The notes beneath the pieces were generated by a model. The model searched no databases. It saw only the letters and a list, made by a program, of their open reading frames with translations, and was not told where the DNA came from. This document shows positions 24,501 to 32,571 of a stretch of DNA of 64,000 bases, piece after piece. Location: the NCBI GenBank assembly GCA_944739405.2, contig OX123193.2, positions 12,284,331 to 12,348,330 on the forward strand, given 5' to 3'. Position numbers and translations under genes: made by a program. Each line of letters begins with the position of its first letter. The stretch's first letter is position 1. Source of the stretch: Euclidia mi (taxonomy: Eukaryota > Arthropoda > Insecta > Lepidoptera > Erebidae).

Positions 24501-25651
24501 TATATCGCTGACACTGACTTTAAATACATATTAGAAATGATGCATTATTATTATTAGTCATTTCAACTGTAATATGAGTTAAGCCACCTTTCATCGTACC
24601 CTCTAAATGGCCTGTGCTGGTTGCTGGTTTCTTCATCATCATCATCAGCCTTTAACAGTCCACTACTGGACTAGGCCTCTCCTTTGAAAGGAGGAATTGG
24701 CCTTCTATACCACGCTGGCCAAACGGGTTGGTATAGGGTTTGTATCAAGTTTTCCTTCTCTTACAGTGCTGTTCTCTGCATAAGCATAACATGGTCCCTC
24801 TGTCGGCTCTTACGACACCCATGGGATGATATGGGATGGTGACATTCCGTATTCTCAATCCGTCACCACACGGACTACGCGGACGTTTGCTGGTTTGCCA
24901 GCTAGGAATTTAACAACGATCTGCCTTGATGAGTGTCAATCTGTATAGGGAATCGAGATGAGTCATCAGTGAGCTCAGTTTAGCCGTGAAATGACTAAGG
25001 CCATTTTTGGCTGTACTCATGTTACAAGCCTGTATAATAAGTTCTATTGCTCTCTTGTCACTTTCAGAAGGGTAAGACCATAGTCAACCAAACCAGCCAG
25101 CCAGGTAGTAGAGCCTTGCTGATTTCAGCATGAATGGGCCGGCTCGACCGGGGAGGTAGTACTTCCCCGGTCGAGCCGGCTCACAGAAAATCGACGTAAA
25201 GTAACCGTACCTAAACTGTTGCGTTTCGTTCGGTGAGTGAGAGTGCCGGAGGCCCTATCCCCTATTCCTTCTCCCTCATCCCCCTCCTCATCCTATCCTT
25301 TTTCCCAACCCCAAAGGGCGGCAACGCACTTGTGACTCCTGTGATGTTGCTTGTGTCCATAGGCGGCGGTAATTGCTTACCATCAGGTAATCCGACTGCT
25401 CGTTTGCCGCCTATTACCATAAAAAAAAACTAGCCAGCCAAGTGTGGATTGGCAGATAATAATATTATAATTTACTTGCGCAGGTAAAACGCGACAACAT
25501 GACAATGGTGTGCGAGTGCGCGGGCGCCTTCAACCTCATGGTGTCCACCAAGGAGATCCGAGCACAGCTGACCACGTTCAAGACTATCGCAGAGTACTAC
25601 AAGATGCCGCTGCTGCTAGAACTCATACACTTCCACCTCGGCAATATGTGA
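6317..25651 (+). CDS. POLE: DNA polymerase epsilon catalytic subunit, C-terminal 396 residues in eight exons
   Basis: Exons 6317-6501, 7009-7133, 7938-8015, 8354-8514, 9209-9374, 11170-11345, 18587-18719 and 25484-25651 join with matching phases and end at TGA 25649-25651. The product matches the C-terminal half of animal POLE: LLYDPALRRTLYNLMKKLF, then AEFKRLGSQIVFADFNRI, then the CysA motif (ICKVCNHCRDLDLC ... CLCPTC) and the CysB motif (LICNRC ... VCECAGAF). POLE is the leading-strand replicative polymerase. Its exonuclease and polymerase domains lie upstream of the window. The C-terminal half is the inactive B-family fold plus the metal-binding module that binds the other holoenzyme subunits and is essential in yeast. 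The zinc-motif exon is followed by a 40-copy tandem array, and the introns hold many transposons. No clear poly-A signal is visible before a repeat begins at 25732. Confidence 0.93.
7009..7133 (+). CDS. POLE: POLE exon: VEFVVQSIRNKELF segment
   Basis: Acceptor CTCAG, donor CAG|GTACTA. It encodes GYVEFVVQSIRNKELFHGI and CWAYLLWLDEANYAGIQ, matching the conserved POLE pattern of S-R/H-N/S-KE-x-FH and FLLWMD. It ends on a codon boundary. Confidence 0.92.
7134..7937. other. POLE intron with repeat E copy and a hairpin
   Basis: 7415-7570 is a partial family E repeat. 7751-7840 is a foldback: a ~30-bp arm around CACCAATCACATGGCTTG is repeated in reverse complement after a 13-bp loop. The flanking CTGCGGTTCCACTGAGGC suggests a MITE end. 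No gene is seen. Confidence 0.55.
7938..8015 (+). CDS. POLE: POLE exon: short acidic linker
   Basis: Exactly 26 codons, acceptor TTCACAG, donor GAA|GTGAGT. It encodes GKLPEGLTEVG then a serine/aspartate/glutamate-rich run (PASEESTDDE). In human POLE the same position holds a much longer acidic stretch, so the linker is short here. Confidence 0.88.
8354..8514 (+). CDS. POLE: POLE exon: WNLANFLP segment
   Basis: Acceptor CGCAG, donor CCA|GTAAGT. It encodes MEWNLANFLPTAVREPF and later KLFQ. The WN-x-x-x-FLP motif is characteristic of POLE after the acidic linker. GC content is much higher than in the surrounding intron. Confidence 0.9.
8515..9208. other. POLE intron with SINE and LINE fragments
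   Basis: 8631-8695 is a reversed head of the SINE-D family (GGATCGAACCCACAACAC). 8800-8975 (+) is the 3' end of an RTE-like LINE, ending GCGTGAGTGTATGTATGTAT. 8976-9155 (+) is the body of SINE-D (GAGACAACA to GAGTGCAGGAG). Confidence 0.6.
9209..9374 (+). CDS. POLE: POLE exon: LYVNAICRVFSLDPALEDEV segment
   Basis: Acceptor TATCCAG, donor GAG|GTAAAT. It encodes VTERINTRYPSL and SPALLYVNAICRVFSLD, matching human NPALEFIKYVCKVLSLD in pattern. It ends on a codon boundary. Confidence 0.92.
9674..9728 (+). repeat. Short tandem duplication in POLE intron
   Basis: TGTAACTTAACGTATATGAA occurs twice, 32 bp apart, directly 5' of the LINE fragment. It may be a local duplication; function is unknown. Confidence 0.5.
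9740..10940 (+). mobile_element. Jockey/CR1-like LINE 3' fragment with nested SINE
   Basis: The frame open at 9759-10226 encodes the post-RT region of a LINE reverse transcriptase (SHLEYASQVWNPHYE, then RRFLRYIQYR). The 3' UTR then runs to an (AATAAA)n-like tail at 10915-10938 and is interrupted by a SINE at 10283-10561. It is 5'-truncated and lies within a POLE intron. Confidence 0.65.
10283..10561 (+). mobile_element. tRNA-derived SINE (family B-type tail)
   Basis: The head carries pol III A-box-like TAGCCCAGTGG and B-box GGTTCGATCCC. The 3' tail CTCTGCCTACCCCTTCGGGG ... GGCGTGA is shared with an RTE-like LINE in this window. The insertion is flanked by the 13-bp duplication AATAATTAATTAA at 10270-10282 and 10562-10574. 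Confidence 0.82.
11170..11345 (+). CDS. POLE: POLE exon with the first half of the CysA zinc motif
   Basis: Acceptor GTGCAG, donor CCC|GTAAGT. It encodes VTLLRRSLLRLIGVGEFS, DACNTCALTELICKVC and NHCRDLDLC, and ends with two bases of a proline codon completed by the exon at 18587. The last 131 bases plus nine intron bases form the first unit of the tandem array. Reading past the donor meets TAA at once, so the donor must be used for a full-length protein. Confidence 0.92.
11215..17595 (+). repeat. Tandem array of ~40 copies of a 140-bp exon plus splice-donor unit
   Basis: Units start at 11215 and every 140 bp to 12615 (11 units), then after an insertion at 13676 and every 140 bp to 17456 (28 units). 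One more unit is split by the insertion (12755-12768 and about 13550-13675). Each unit is 131 bp of the POLE zinc-motif exon (from GAGTTCAGC to GACCC) plus GTAAGTACT, so each repeats a consensus 5' splice site. Copies are almost identical. I noted G to T near 13861, C to T at about 14353 and 14773 (making CGGTGAG), and C to A in the last copy near 17585. The array is very GC-rich against AT-rich flanks. Small ORFs on both strands across it are by-products of the repeat. Confidence 0.97.
12769..13542. mobile_element. ~774-bp insertion inside the POLE array
   Basis: The insertion splits one array unit and is flanked on both sides by GCAGCGC, a likely 7-bp target duplication. It begins CAGGCCGGGCGCACTTCG and ends ATTAATTATTCTGTG. 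No terminal inverted repeats or ORF are seen. An AATAAA occurs near 13486, so an LTR-like or other non-coding element is possible. It is present once, so it arrived after the array expanded. Confidence 0.65.
17630..18300 (-). pseudogene. RTE-like reverse transcriptase fragment
   Basis: On the - strand, from about 18140 to 17780, the translation includes FARKFDDFRIDNIHTVRQIV and MAFVDYEKAFDSIETWAVL, the catalytic motif A region of an RTE-type reverse transcriptase. It then decays. Both ends are lost. Confidence 0.7.
18340..18566 (+). mobile_element. tRNA-derived SINE, family D
   Basis: B-box GGTTCGATCCCCACA; head CGGTTAGCGTTGTGG; body TTGTTTCGAGTCTGGGTGTTC. Other copies lie at 24100-24300 (+), 8976-9155 (+), 37312-37412 (-) and 8631-8695 (-). 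It lies just upstream of a POLE acceptor. Confidence 0.75.
18587..18719 (+). CDS. POLE: POLE exon: end of CysA and start of CysB
   Basis: Acceptor CAACAG, donor GAG|GTCAGT. Its first base completes the proline codon left open at 11345. It encodes CLCPTCGTPYENQELEW and YMLQDLICNRCHE, supplying the second cysteine pair of CysA and the first of CysB. Confidence 0.93.
19330..19930 (+). pseudogene. Non-LTR retrotransposon fragment (pre-RT to RT)
   Basis: Decayed translation reads GRAAGYDRITVEMLKAGQG and VPDDWATAVVVPLYKGKGS, then RGISLVSIVGKLYAKILIE after a stop at about 19837. These are RT entry motifs of the RTE-like family also present at 54240-55285. Several stops and frameshifts are present. 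Confidence 0.7.
19931..20060. mobile_element. SINE-B tail (+) abutting an RT motif-A scrap (-)
   Basis: 19940-20005 is the tail CTCTGCCTAACCCCTCCGG ... CAGGCG. 20005-20051 on the - strand encodes ALVDYEKP, a frameshifted piece of the RTE motif A. Confidence 0.5.
20231..20284. repeat. Perfect palindrome
   Basis: Arms of 22 bp (GATGACTACCTCGAGTAGTG...) flank a short centre. This would form a strong cruciform or RNA hairpin. 20285-21820 otherwise shows only unrecognised, probably transposon-derived sequence; an open frame at 20671-21027 has no recognisable domain. Confidence 0.7.
21720..22845 (+). pseudogene. RTE-like LINE 3' half with its 3' terminus
   Basis: After a GC-rich patch (21735-21815), translation gives ETGVRQGCVASPWLFNLLMD (RT motif B), MKVNVSKTNVMVF, LMYGSECWVWQK, MLRWFGHRERMDVERLTKK and GRGRPRRTFSDQIGDI. 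Frameshifts occur at about 22105 and 22320. The element ends TGCCTACCCCTCCGGG ... GTGAGTCTGTGTATGTATG. The RT catalytic YADD region is disrupted near 22090, so it is dead. Confidence 0.8.
22846..23360. other. AT-rich intronic sequence, no gene
   Basis: It contains the right-hand subterminal part of the putative element ending at 23347. Nothing else is recognised. Confidence 0.4.
23360..24010 (+). mobile_element. SINE-A interrupted by SINE-B
   Basis: SINE-A runs 23360-23660 and resumes at about 23940-24010. It has A-box TAGCCTAGTGG, B-box GGGTTCGAATCC and 3' part GTTAGACTATAAAGCGGAC ... GGATAACGCTA. Between them, 23667-23935 is a reversed SINE-B. The junctions share an imperfect 8-bp repeat (AAAAGCTA/AAAAGATA). 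The uninterrupted order is confirmed by the copy at 26579-27967. Confidence 0.75.
23667..23935 (-). mobile_element. SINE-B copy, reversed
   Basis: On the - strand: B-box GGTTCGATTCCCGGGTC, middle AATAGGCTCGCCCCCTATTA, tail CTCTGCCTACTCCTTCGGGG ... GGCGTGAGTCTATAAATAAA. Confidence 0.75.
24100..24300 (+). mobile_element. SINE-D copy
   Basis: B-box GGGTTCGATCCCCATA; body ATTGTTGTTTCGAGTCTGGG; diverged from the copy at 18340. Confidence 0.72.
24634..24880 (+). repeat. Intact copy of repeat family E
   Basis: It starts with a CATCATCAT run, then CCTTTAACAGTCCACTACTGG, and ends at ...TCCGTCACCACACGGAC. This copy shows that the halves at 1031-1105 and 2083-2245 were once contiguous. Confidence 0.7.
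25135..25432 (+). repeat. Lepidopteran interspersed repeat headed by a palindrome
   Basis: 25138-25181 is a near-perfect inverted repeat (GCCGGCTCGACCGGGGA arms). Downstream come TGCCGGAGGCCCTATCCCC, a pyrimidine-rich tract, GGCGGCGGTAATTGCTTACC and an A-run ending AAAAACTAG. The layout resembles the Helitron-like or SINE-like repeats known to me from moths; the class is uncertain. Confidence 0.6.
25484..25651 (+). CDS. POLE: POLE terminal exon: end of CysB and C-terminus
   Basis: Acceptor TTGCGCAG. It encodes VKRDNMTMVCECAGAFNL and ends KMPLLLELIHFHLGNM-stop, matching the C-terminus of animal POLE in position and motif. CEC supplies the last CysB cysteines. Confidence 0.93.
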   Translation, partial: VKRDNMTMVCECAGAFNLMVSTKEIRAQLTTFKTIAEYYKMPLLLELIHFHLGNM

Positions 25652-25731
25652 TATTTAATTGTAGATGTAATGTTAAGTCTAATTATAATTGTTTTTATAT
25701 TATTCTTTGTGTTTTCATTACAATCCATTTT

Positions 25732-26265
25732 TAGGGTTCCGTACCTAAAAGGTAAAAAACGGGATCCTATTACTAAGCCTCCGCTGTCTGTCTGATACCA
25801 GGCTGTATCTCATAAACGATGATAGCTAGAAAGCTGAAATTTTCACAAATTATGTATATCAGTTGCCGCTATAACAACATATACTAAAAAAATAATACTA
25901 AGGAGGGGTCCCATACAATAAACATGTTTTTTTTCGTATTTTTGCTCAAATTTACCAACGGTAACAGGTAGACGCTTAAAATTTTCACAGAATATGTAGT
26001 TACTAGTTATATATTACCATTCAAAATAAATCATTAAATAAAAAAGTAAATAATAAAGGGAGGGCTCCCATACAACAAACGCAATTTTTAAGCAATTTGT
26101 TACTCGATCAATAAACAGGTAGAAACTTGAAAAAATATTTAACTTTCTAATCTAATCTAATTTTACTTAAAAAACAACAAACGTGATTTTCTTTTATAGA
26201 TTATGGTACGGAAGTGGTCCCTTTGTGCGCGAGTCCGACTCGTACTTGCCCAATTTTTTATTTTA
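25732..26265 (+). repeat. Common lepidopteran repeat (AGGGTTCCGTACC family)
   Basis: It begins AGGGTTCCGTACCTAAAAGG, includes CAGGCTGTATCTCATAAACG and ends GCGCGAGTCCGACTCGTAC. I recognise this as a repeat widespread in moths and butterflies. It starts 80 bp after the POLE stop codon, so it may lie in or near the 3' UTR. Confidence 0.75.
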
Positions 26266-26325
26266 TATTAACGTTATAATATTAACATCTATGATCATGT
26301 TGATCATAGACTAACGGCTGGTCGC

Positions 26326-26455
26326 AATATTTGATCTATGCACTGATTTTGCTACTAGAGATACTTATCTGACATATTTTGTATGGAGCTTATATCAAAT
26401 ATGTATCTCTATTAGCCAAATCCATCGGCAGATCAAATATTGGGGCCCTTAGAGA
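26326..26455. repeat. Small foldback repeat
   Basis: CAATATTTGATCTATGC at the left pairs with GCAGATCAAATATTG at the right, with further pairing inward. It is MITE-like and contains no gene. Confidence 0.5.
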
Positions 26456-26578
26456 ATAGGGTCTCACACAATAACATTTGCATTGACTGCCTCCTGTCGC
26501 CTCTGAGAAGAGCCTACTTTTTACCCGGCTGACAAAAAGGGTTATTTCAGTACTTATTACCGAAGTAAGTATTTTTGT

Positions 26579-27967
26579 CATCATCATTATTAGCGTTATC
26601 CCAGTTTCAATCTGGGATCCGCTTACTAGTCTAACTGGATTTGGCTGAATATTAGCTTTTCCACGGAGCGACTGCCTGTCTGAACTCCGCAACCCGAAGG
26701 GATAGCGATATTCCATGGTTTGGACTAGTGTCAGTTTACTCTAGAAGGTACTGACGCCCTAAGGTAAGTGCACCGGTAATGGACAGCGTACCAGTTATGA
26801 ACATTATTGATTGAATCCTAAAAAATAAGGATTCTACAACGCTTTTGTTACCTGGCAATATTTTACCACAGAGAAAAGGGATTAAAGTGTCAAAATATTG
26901 ACAGCTGATGTATGTCTGTGGTTCAGTTTCAAACTGGTGGAAAGATAAACAGCACGTGTCACCAGTGATATCGTTTTTTAAGTGAGTTTGATAGCGAGGT
27001 ATGTTGCTGATGAGTATTTTTTGACAATTCAATTAAGGTAATAATGATAAATAATAATTTTGTGGCTGAATTAACCTCTTTTCCAAACAATCTTAATTAA
27101 ATGTATTGCAAACAACAACGTGGTTTGTTTTTTTTTTGCTATGTCCATGACTAGTACCTGTTATTATGACATGTCCTAGTTATGGACATTGTGTCGATTA
27201 CTAGTGCAGGGCATTTTTTTAAAGATTTTAGTCGATTCTAGATTTATTTCTCGAAGTCAATGAAATATCTTTTTTCCATGACTTTATAAAGCTTTTTACC
27301 AGTAATGGACAGACGTGTTCATTTCTGGGGTGTCCATCACTGGTTCATTCCATTTCTGTAGGTACTACAAACAAGATCTTTCTTACAGTACTTTATTTTA
27401 TGATTAATAACAACTTTTATTTTAGAATACGTAATAGCAAATAAAATTTGTTTCTAAACAAACAATATTTTTATTTGTTTGTATCTATCAAGTGTCTATC
27501 ACTAGGTGTCCAATACCGGAACACTGTTCATAACTAGGTGTCAATCATTGGTGTATGACTTGTCCATTACTGGATAATTTTAAGCCAATTTTATTCGTAA
27601 TTTTATTTTTATGGAAATTACTAGAATGAATGTAGTATTCTATTATTAGATGCTAAAAAACCATAACCAACTTTATCTACACCCATTGCAAGAATCGGCC
27701 CGCAACTTTTTTTTTTGGAAATTTTATACGTACTTCATCGACCTTAAACCGTCCATCACTGGTGCAGTTACCTTATAACGATTGTCAAAGATCTTCATGA
27801 CAACCGGGACCGACGGCTTAACGTGCTCTCCGAGGCACGGGACAAGCGATAATTAACAATTCAATACGCACATAACTCCGAAAAGTCATTGGTGCGCGCC
27901 GTGGATTCGAACCCGATACCCTCTGCATGGCAGTCTGTTGGTATCTCCACTAGGCTATCGCTGCCTT
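26579..27967 (-). mobile_element. SINE-A copy, reversed, interrupted by a DNA transposon
   Basis: The body is 26579-26759 plus 27776-27967. It carries the reversed B-box GGATTCGAACCC and the 3' part GTTATCCCAGTTTCAATCTG. A 16-bp duplication AAGTAAGTATTTTTGT flanks the whole at 26563-26578 and 27968-27983, marking its insertion. Confidence 0.85.
26762..27773. mobile_element. TA-flanked non-autonomous DNA transposon with reiterated 12-mer
   Basis: Ends AGGTAAGTGCACCGG and CACTGGTGCAGTTACCT are imperfect inverted repeats. The element is flanked by TA on both sides. Removing it and one TA restores the SINE-A sequence, which fixes its borders. A 12-mer CCAGTNATGGAC and variants recur at least ten times in both orientations throughout. 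No transposase is present. Confidence 0.85.
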
Positions 27968-28109
27968 AAGTAAGTATTTTTGTGAATACAAAAATAAATC
28001 CAGTACACACAAATACACATTGATAGTGTGTCTTAATTGAAGGGTTGCACGAAGAGGACTGACTTAGTTACTGTGCCCTCGCATATAAATAGTGCCTAAG
28101 CCTATAAGT

Positions 28110-28580
28110 TTACCTTTTGTCATAGGCCTCTGCAAGGCTCTCCACACAGACCAAGATTGAGCCGCCGGCATCCACCCGCTTCCCGCTGTTATCACAGAGT
28201 ACCTTTGTATGAGGCTGTCATAACGAAATGATCTATCCACCTTTTAGTCACCTTCACCACCTACCCCCACTTCAATTGGCAAATTGGCAATATATGACGG
28301 CAAATTCGGTTCTTCCGTGCCCGTTACTCTCCTCATTTCTAACTCGCAGGCAAACTCCGAGCTTAGCATATACATCATCGCCCTCCGAGTGTCTTTGAGC
28401 CTTCTGATAAGGCTTTAAATGAGCGTCCACGTCTCTGATCCGTAAGACAACTGCTCCATTCTGGGCGAGAAGATATATCGTATCTTCCCGAGCGCCGCTT
28501 AACCGAGTTGGATTAGGTCGGGGCACCAATCTACTGTTTGCTATAGGGACAGTAAGCATGTAGCGCCGATGCACTGATCA
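28110..28580 (-). pseudogene. RTE-like LINE C-terminal scrap
   Basis: - strand translation includes SGWMPAAQSWSVWRALQR near 28170, resembling the RTE tail pattern of a tryptophan-rich WMRAAQD...WRALGE segment. An open frame at 28272-28574 lies upstream of it. It is degraded. Confidence 0.5.
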
Positions 28581-30319
28581 GTGCGAGACTAGATTTTCTA
28601 TTGTGTCTTGTACTGCGGCATTCAAGCGGATGCTTTGATGTCGTTGTATGACTGAGTAGGTAGGTAAGTGGGTAGGTATTTTACTTTTTGTTCATACTGA
28701 CGAGGTATAATGAAGCAATATAAATAATATCGGTAGTCAAGTTAGGTACCTAATAATTTATTCCACAAAAATGGGCAGGCTTTATACAAAAATCTGCATT
28801 GGTAAGTTTATACCAGTTACAATTGCGCGCAATATCTTAAACTATCTGGACAAATACATAATTTTATTTACATCGGTTAGCTATCTATCTTCACGCACGC
28901 GCACGCTTGTCTCCTATTGGCGTAGGCAGACAGACTATTGATTGAACGCCATAATATACTCCGGGTCAATCGGTTAGCTCTGTCTGTCTAGTCCCTAAGC
29001 TAAGCGCCCCGACTTTTGCGCACACTATAAAATAAATAGTGTCACCACTATAATTGCGTGCAATCTGAGTTCCGCTGAAAAAACTCGAAAGCTAGCTGCG
29101 ACGTGAATCAGTTGAACGCTATGTACAGGCAGCGCGCGCACAAGCACTTGTTATGTATGAGTTATCTATCAAACACAACTAGTTTGTGCGTACTGTGCAA
29201 GCAGATAGGTACAGGCATTCGCACGCAGTACGCAACAAACTTTTTTGGACTTTTCGTAACATAATACAGCGTAAATCTACGACTACGACTGGATATTCTG
29301 ATTATAAGGTAGGTACACTACGATCGAGCAGAGTTCGACACACTCGCAATCCTATTTACCAAGCCGTTCACGAGAGATTTGTGGACGATGAACCCGTCAC
29401 CACCTTGGGTCTGCAGGATGGTCTCCGGTGGAAGAGCACGTTATCGGGATCAGGGATTATCTAGTCCTCAATCTCATCTTTAGACTTTAGATAGACCTAT
29501 AATATCCCATCGGCATAACATGCTCGGTTCTTCTTAGAGATTGACTTTCTTCTTGTCGATCCACAGTATGCGTATGTAAAATTTGTTGGTCAACTGTCGT
29601 CGGTGGTAGTAGCTAGATCTCTGCGGGTGATTCGTCGAGGTGCGATGGGTTACCATGGAAAATCAGGCCAGACCCCCGGCTGGCTAGACTAGGAGCTGGT
29701 TTTCAATGGCTTGGCTCTTTTATGATAGGTTTTGCCATAGTACCCATATTTGGCGGGTTTATTAGCTATCTCAATGGTGAAATTCTTTTGGCGCTAGACG
29801 CTGCTGCCCATTTACTTCCGTCTAGATTTGGATGGTTTTAACCGCCGTTTTAACAGGTCGATTGTGAGGCGGTGATGTCGTCAAATTCTGACACCGACTT
29901 TCTATTTAGTACCTGGCGTTAAAACTCTACGCAAACACAGATGGCCACCCTCGCGCGAAGCCCACGAGCCTGACACCGACAATGTTGCTCTTATGCTCTT
30001 TAAACAGTGACATACTATTTAGAGCCCAGAATTAAATGTCAACTCACACACAAGAAAGGCCTCGCGCGAAGCTTGCGATCCCGACATCGACAGTTGCCTG
30101 GTGTTAAATCGAAACTCACACTTCAGACTCAGGCCTTGAGTGTGAGTAGAACAGATAGAATTAGATATGAACCCCCTGAGCACGAGGCCATGCCCGAAGG
30201 CCCCCATTGCCCACGCCTAGCTACGTCATAGTAGATATAAACAATAGAAAGCATAAAATTGTTTAATTAAGTAATCAGTCTTATAGTAGTTTAATGATAC
30301 AGAAAGAAAGTATATTGAA
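28581..30319. other. Intergenic stretch, no recognisable gene
   Basis: Two short open frames (29186-29464 and 30007-30231, +) have no domain I recognise and are probably chance or transposon-derived. A direct repeat, CTCGCGCGAAGC...GAC, appears near 29950 and 30060. Confidence 0.4.
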
Positions 30320-30323
30320 TTAA

Positions 30324-30702
30324 GGCCGGCGCGCACTGACGTCGCGGCATGGCAAAGGATTTTATTACTGATCAAGTCATTTTCATTCTTATTTCAATGA
30401 GTTTAGGATTCATATTACTTTGTTTCGATACAATCGTACCGCAGCCCGCCGCGGCGTCCCGCAGTGTGCCACGACGTAATCAGGAGGTAAATAAGTTCCT
30501 GAATTCACTTTTAGTAAATCTTGTTCTCATAAATAATGTATCCAGAATTGTTTTCTCTTCGACATATCAGTTTGTATTTGTCGTTCTTCATCTTCAGCAA
30601 GAAGTGCTACTGATACTAAATTCCAGTCAATAGGACGCCTCGGTATGACGCGGCATGCCGCGGCGTCCCGCGGCATGCCGTGCCGTCAGTCGGCGCCGGT
30701 CA
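30324..30702. mobile_element. 379-bp TTAA-flanked MITE with GC-rich ends
   Basis: Ends GGCCGGCGCGCACTGACG and the complement of GTCAGTCGGCGCCGGTCA are inverted repeats. TTAA flanks both sides (30320-30323, 30703-30706). GCGGCATGCCG-type motifs recur subterminally. TTAA targeting is typical of the piggyBac superfamily, but the end sequence is not a standard piggyBac one. Confidence 0.75.
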
Positions 30703-30902
30703 TTAAGCACATCCATACCACAAACTATATCAGTTTGTACTAAGTTTGAGAATTTTGTAATAACTATCACCTACAAATACAGGATTATTCCTATGGTGAG
30801 ATTTCAAATAATAAAAACACAAAACTTATTGATAGTATGTATATTACTATTAGGAAATTATTCACAAATTAATTAAAATAAAACAAAATAACATAAATGA
30901 AT

Positions 30903-32063
30903 TTAAAGTGTGCTCCTCTCATCATTTGGTGTTTGTCCCAAGCCTTTGGCAACTTCACTGATGCATAGCCATTGTCCGTCGGTTCCTTCACGCCAGAGAC
31001 TTACTTTGTTGTCTCCTCCAGATACAGCCAAGATATTTCCAGTTAGAGACCAGCTCACACTCCATACCACATCATCAAAGGTATTCAGAATAGTGGGGTT
31101 CCAAGACACATTGTCATCGCTGGTCCAAATAACAACTCTCTTGTCCTGGGAACAACTGGCAATCATAGAGCGCTGGAGCCCTAGAGAGGGTGCCCAAGCC
31201 ACATCTCTGACCCAGTCCATGTGCATTTCAAGTCTGTTTTCTTCCACCCACTGGTCACCTTGTTCTCTCCATATCTGTTAAAAAAAACATTACATCATGT
31301 TGATTATAAAATGTAAATATTATGTATTTTAAATATTTTAAAAGTAATAAACATATGATGTAGTGTACATACCATATGTACAAACATACCAATGTTTATT
31401 GCATAAACACAAACTAGGTAGGTATATTATAACAATCTTAAATGTTTTTCACAAAGATGTAGTACTTTTACTAGCAAGATTTGCAATGCTTACCTTGATC
31501 AGGTTGTCACATCCACCAGTGACTATTCTCTTGGGTGCCTCCTTATTGCTAAGCGGGTCCAGATTTAAGTCGGCGGATATCGCCGGGCACCAGCTGACAG
31601 AGTTGACGCCGATCGCATGCGCTGAAGGGATCTTTTTAACATCCCAATTCCCACCATCCTGGGAGTATGTTATGATGGAAACTGAGCCGTCAGAGCTGCA
31701 GCATGCTAAAATGAGCCCATACTCAGCGGGCGCCCACGCTATCGAGTTCACAGAGCTCTCATGTCCGGTGTACTCATACAGTTTCGTCCATTCGCCAGCT
31801 TCTTTCCATATGATAACTTTTCTGTCGTAGGAACACGATGCTAGTAAGTTTCCGTATTTGGGATGAGCCCAGGCCACTTGCCATACTGGTCCAAAGTGTC
31901 CTTTCAGATCTGCAGCCAGAGTTTGTGTACCGCTCTTGATGTCGTAGATCTTAACTGAGTTGTCGGAAGAACATGTTGCCAGCCGGAGACCGTAATAATC
32001 CAGCTCAGCATCGTGTATCATATCTTCATGGCCAGTATCGATTGTGTTTAGTACAGTAATCAT
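30903..32063 (-). CDS. SEC13: SEC13 WD-repeat protein, two exons, complete
   Basis: Exon 1 is 32063-31494 (ATG at 32063) and exon 2 is 31274-30903 (TAA at 30905-30903), joined in phase 0 across a 219-bp intron (donor AAG|GTAAGC, acceptor TTAACAG). The 313-residue product is close to the ~320 usual for SEC13. It starts MITVLNTIDTGHEDMIHDAE and carries WD blades such as LATCSSDNSVKIYD, LASCSYDRKVIIWKE and SVSWSLTGNILAVSGGDNKV. SEC13 pairs with SEC31 in the COPII outer coat at ER exit sites and is also a Y-complex nucleoporin. It is head-to-head with the C3orf33-like gene, but a LINE now separates them. No frameshift is present. Confidence 0.95.
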
Positions 32064-32454
32064 TTTTAAAAATATTTATTAAAGAACACAAAAATTAACA
32101 ATTAACCGCGAGTAACCTGCCACTTGCCAGCTGTCAAACGGTTGACGTGGAATTGATGTTACCATAGTTAAAACAAGTTTCATCATCAAACTAAGTATCA
32201 AAATCTGTTCCGTGCTTGATAAAGATAAAATAAATCAAATCAGTTAATTATGTACAGTACTTAGGACCACGCTTAGGACTAATCTAACACTGTGCAATCT
32301 GACCTAGACTGCAGTAAGCTATCTATAAAAAACAGGTCCCTTGAGTATGAGATGCTTAGACTATAATATATTCCTTACTTTATGATTAGATGATTAAAAA
32401 AATGTATTTTACTTTTATGAAAAGTGGTAATACTGAGATCAAAATGTCAAAACA
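32064..32454. promoter_or_regulatory. SEC13 5' region, left half of a formerly short divergent promoter
   Basis: 391 bp from the SEC13 ATG to the LINE insertion point. Together with 39962-40068 it would have formed an intergenic region of about 498 bp shared with the C3orf33-like gene. It contains TGTCAA/TTGAC-type motifs near 32135. No TATA box is evident. Confidence 0.55.
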
Positions 32455-32571
32455 GGACTTTTTGGCGGGAAGTCAAACGAGGCGGTAATTTTATTTTCAC
32501 CAAAAGTTTATTAAATAAATAATTGTTCAGAAATAGCTCACTAATAACATCTGATAAGACCTCGAACAACC

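Noticed and set aside
31363..31830. 155-residue + strand ORF
   Set aside because: It is the antisense shadow of SEC13 exon 1 and its intron.
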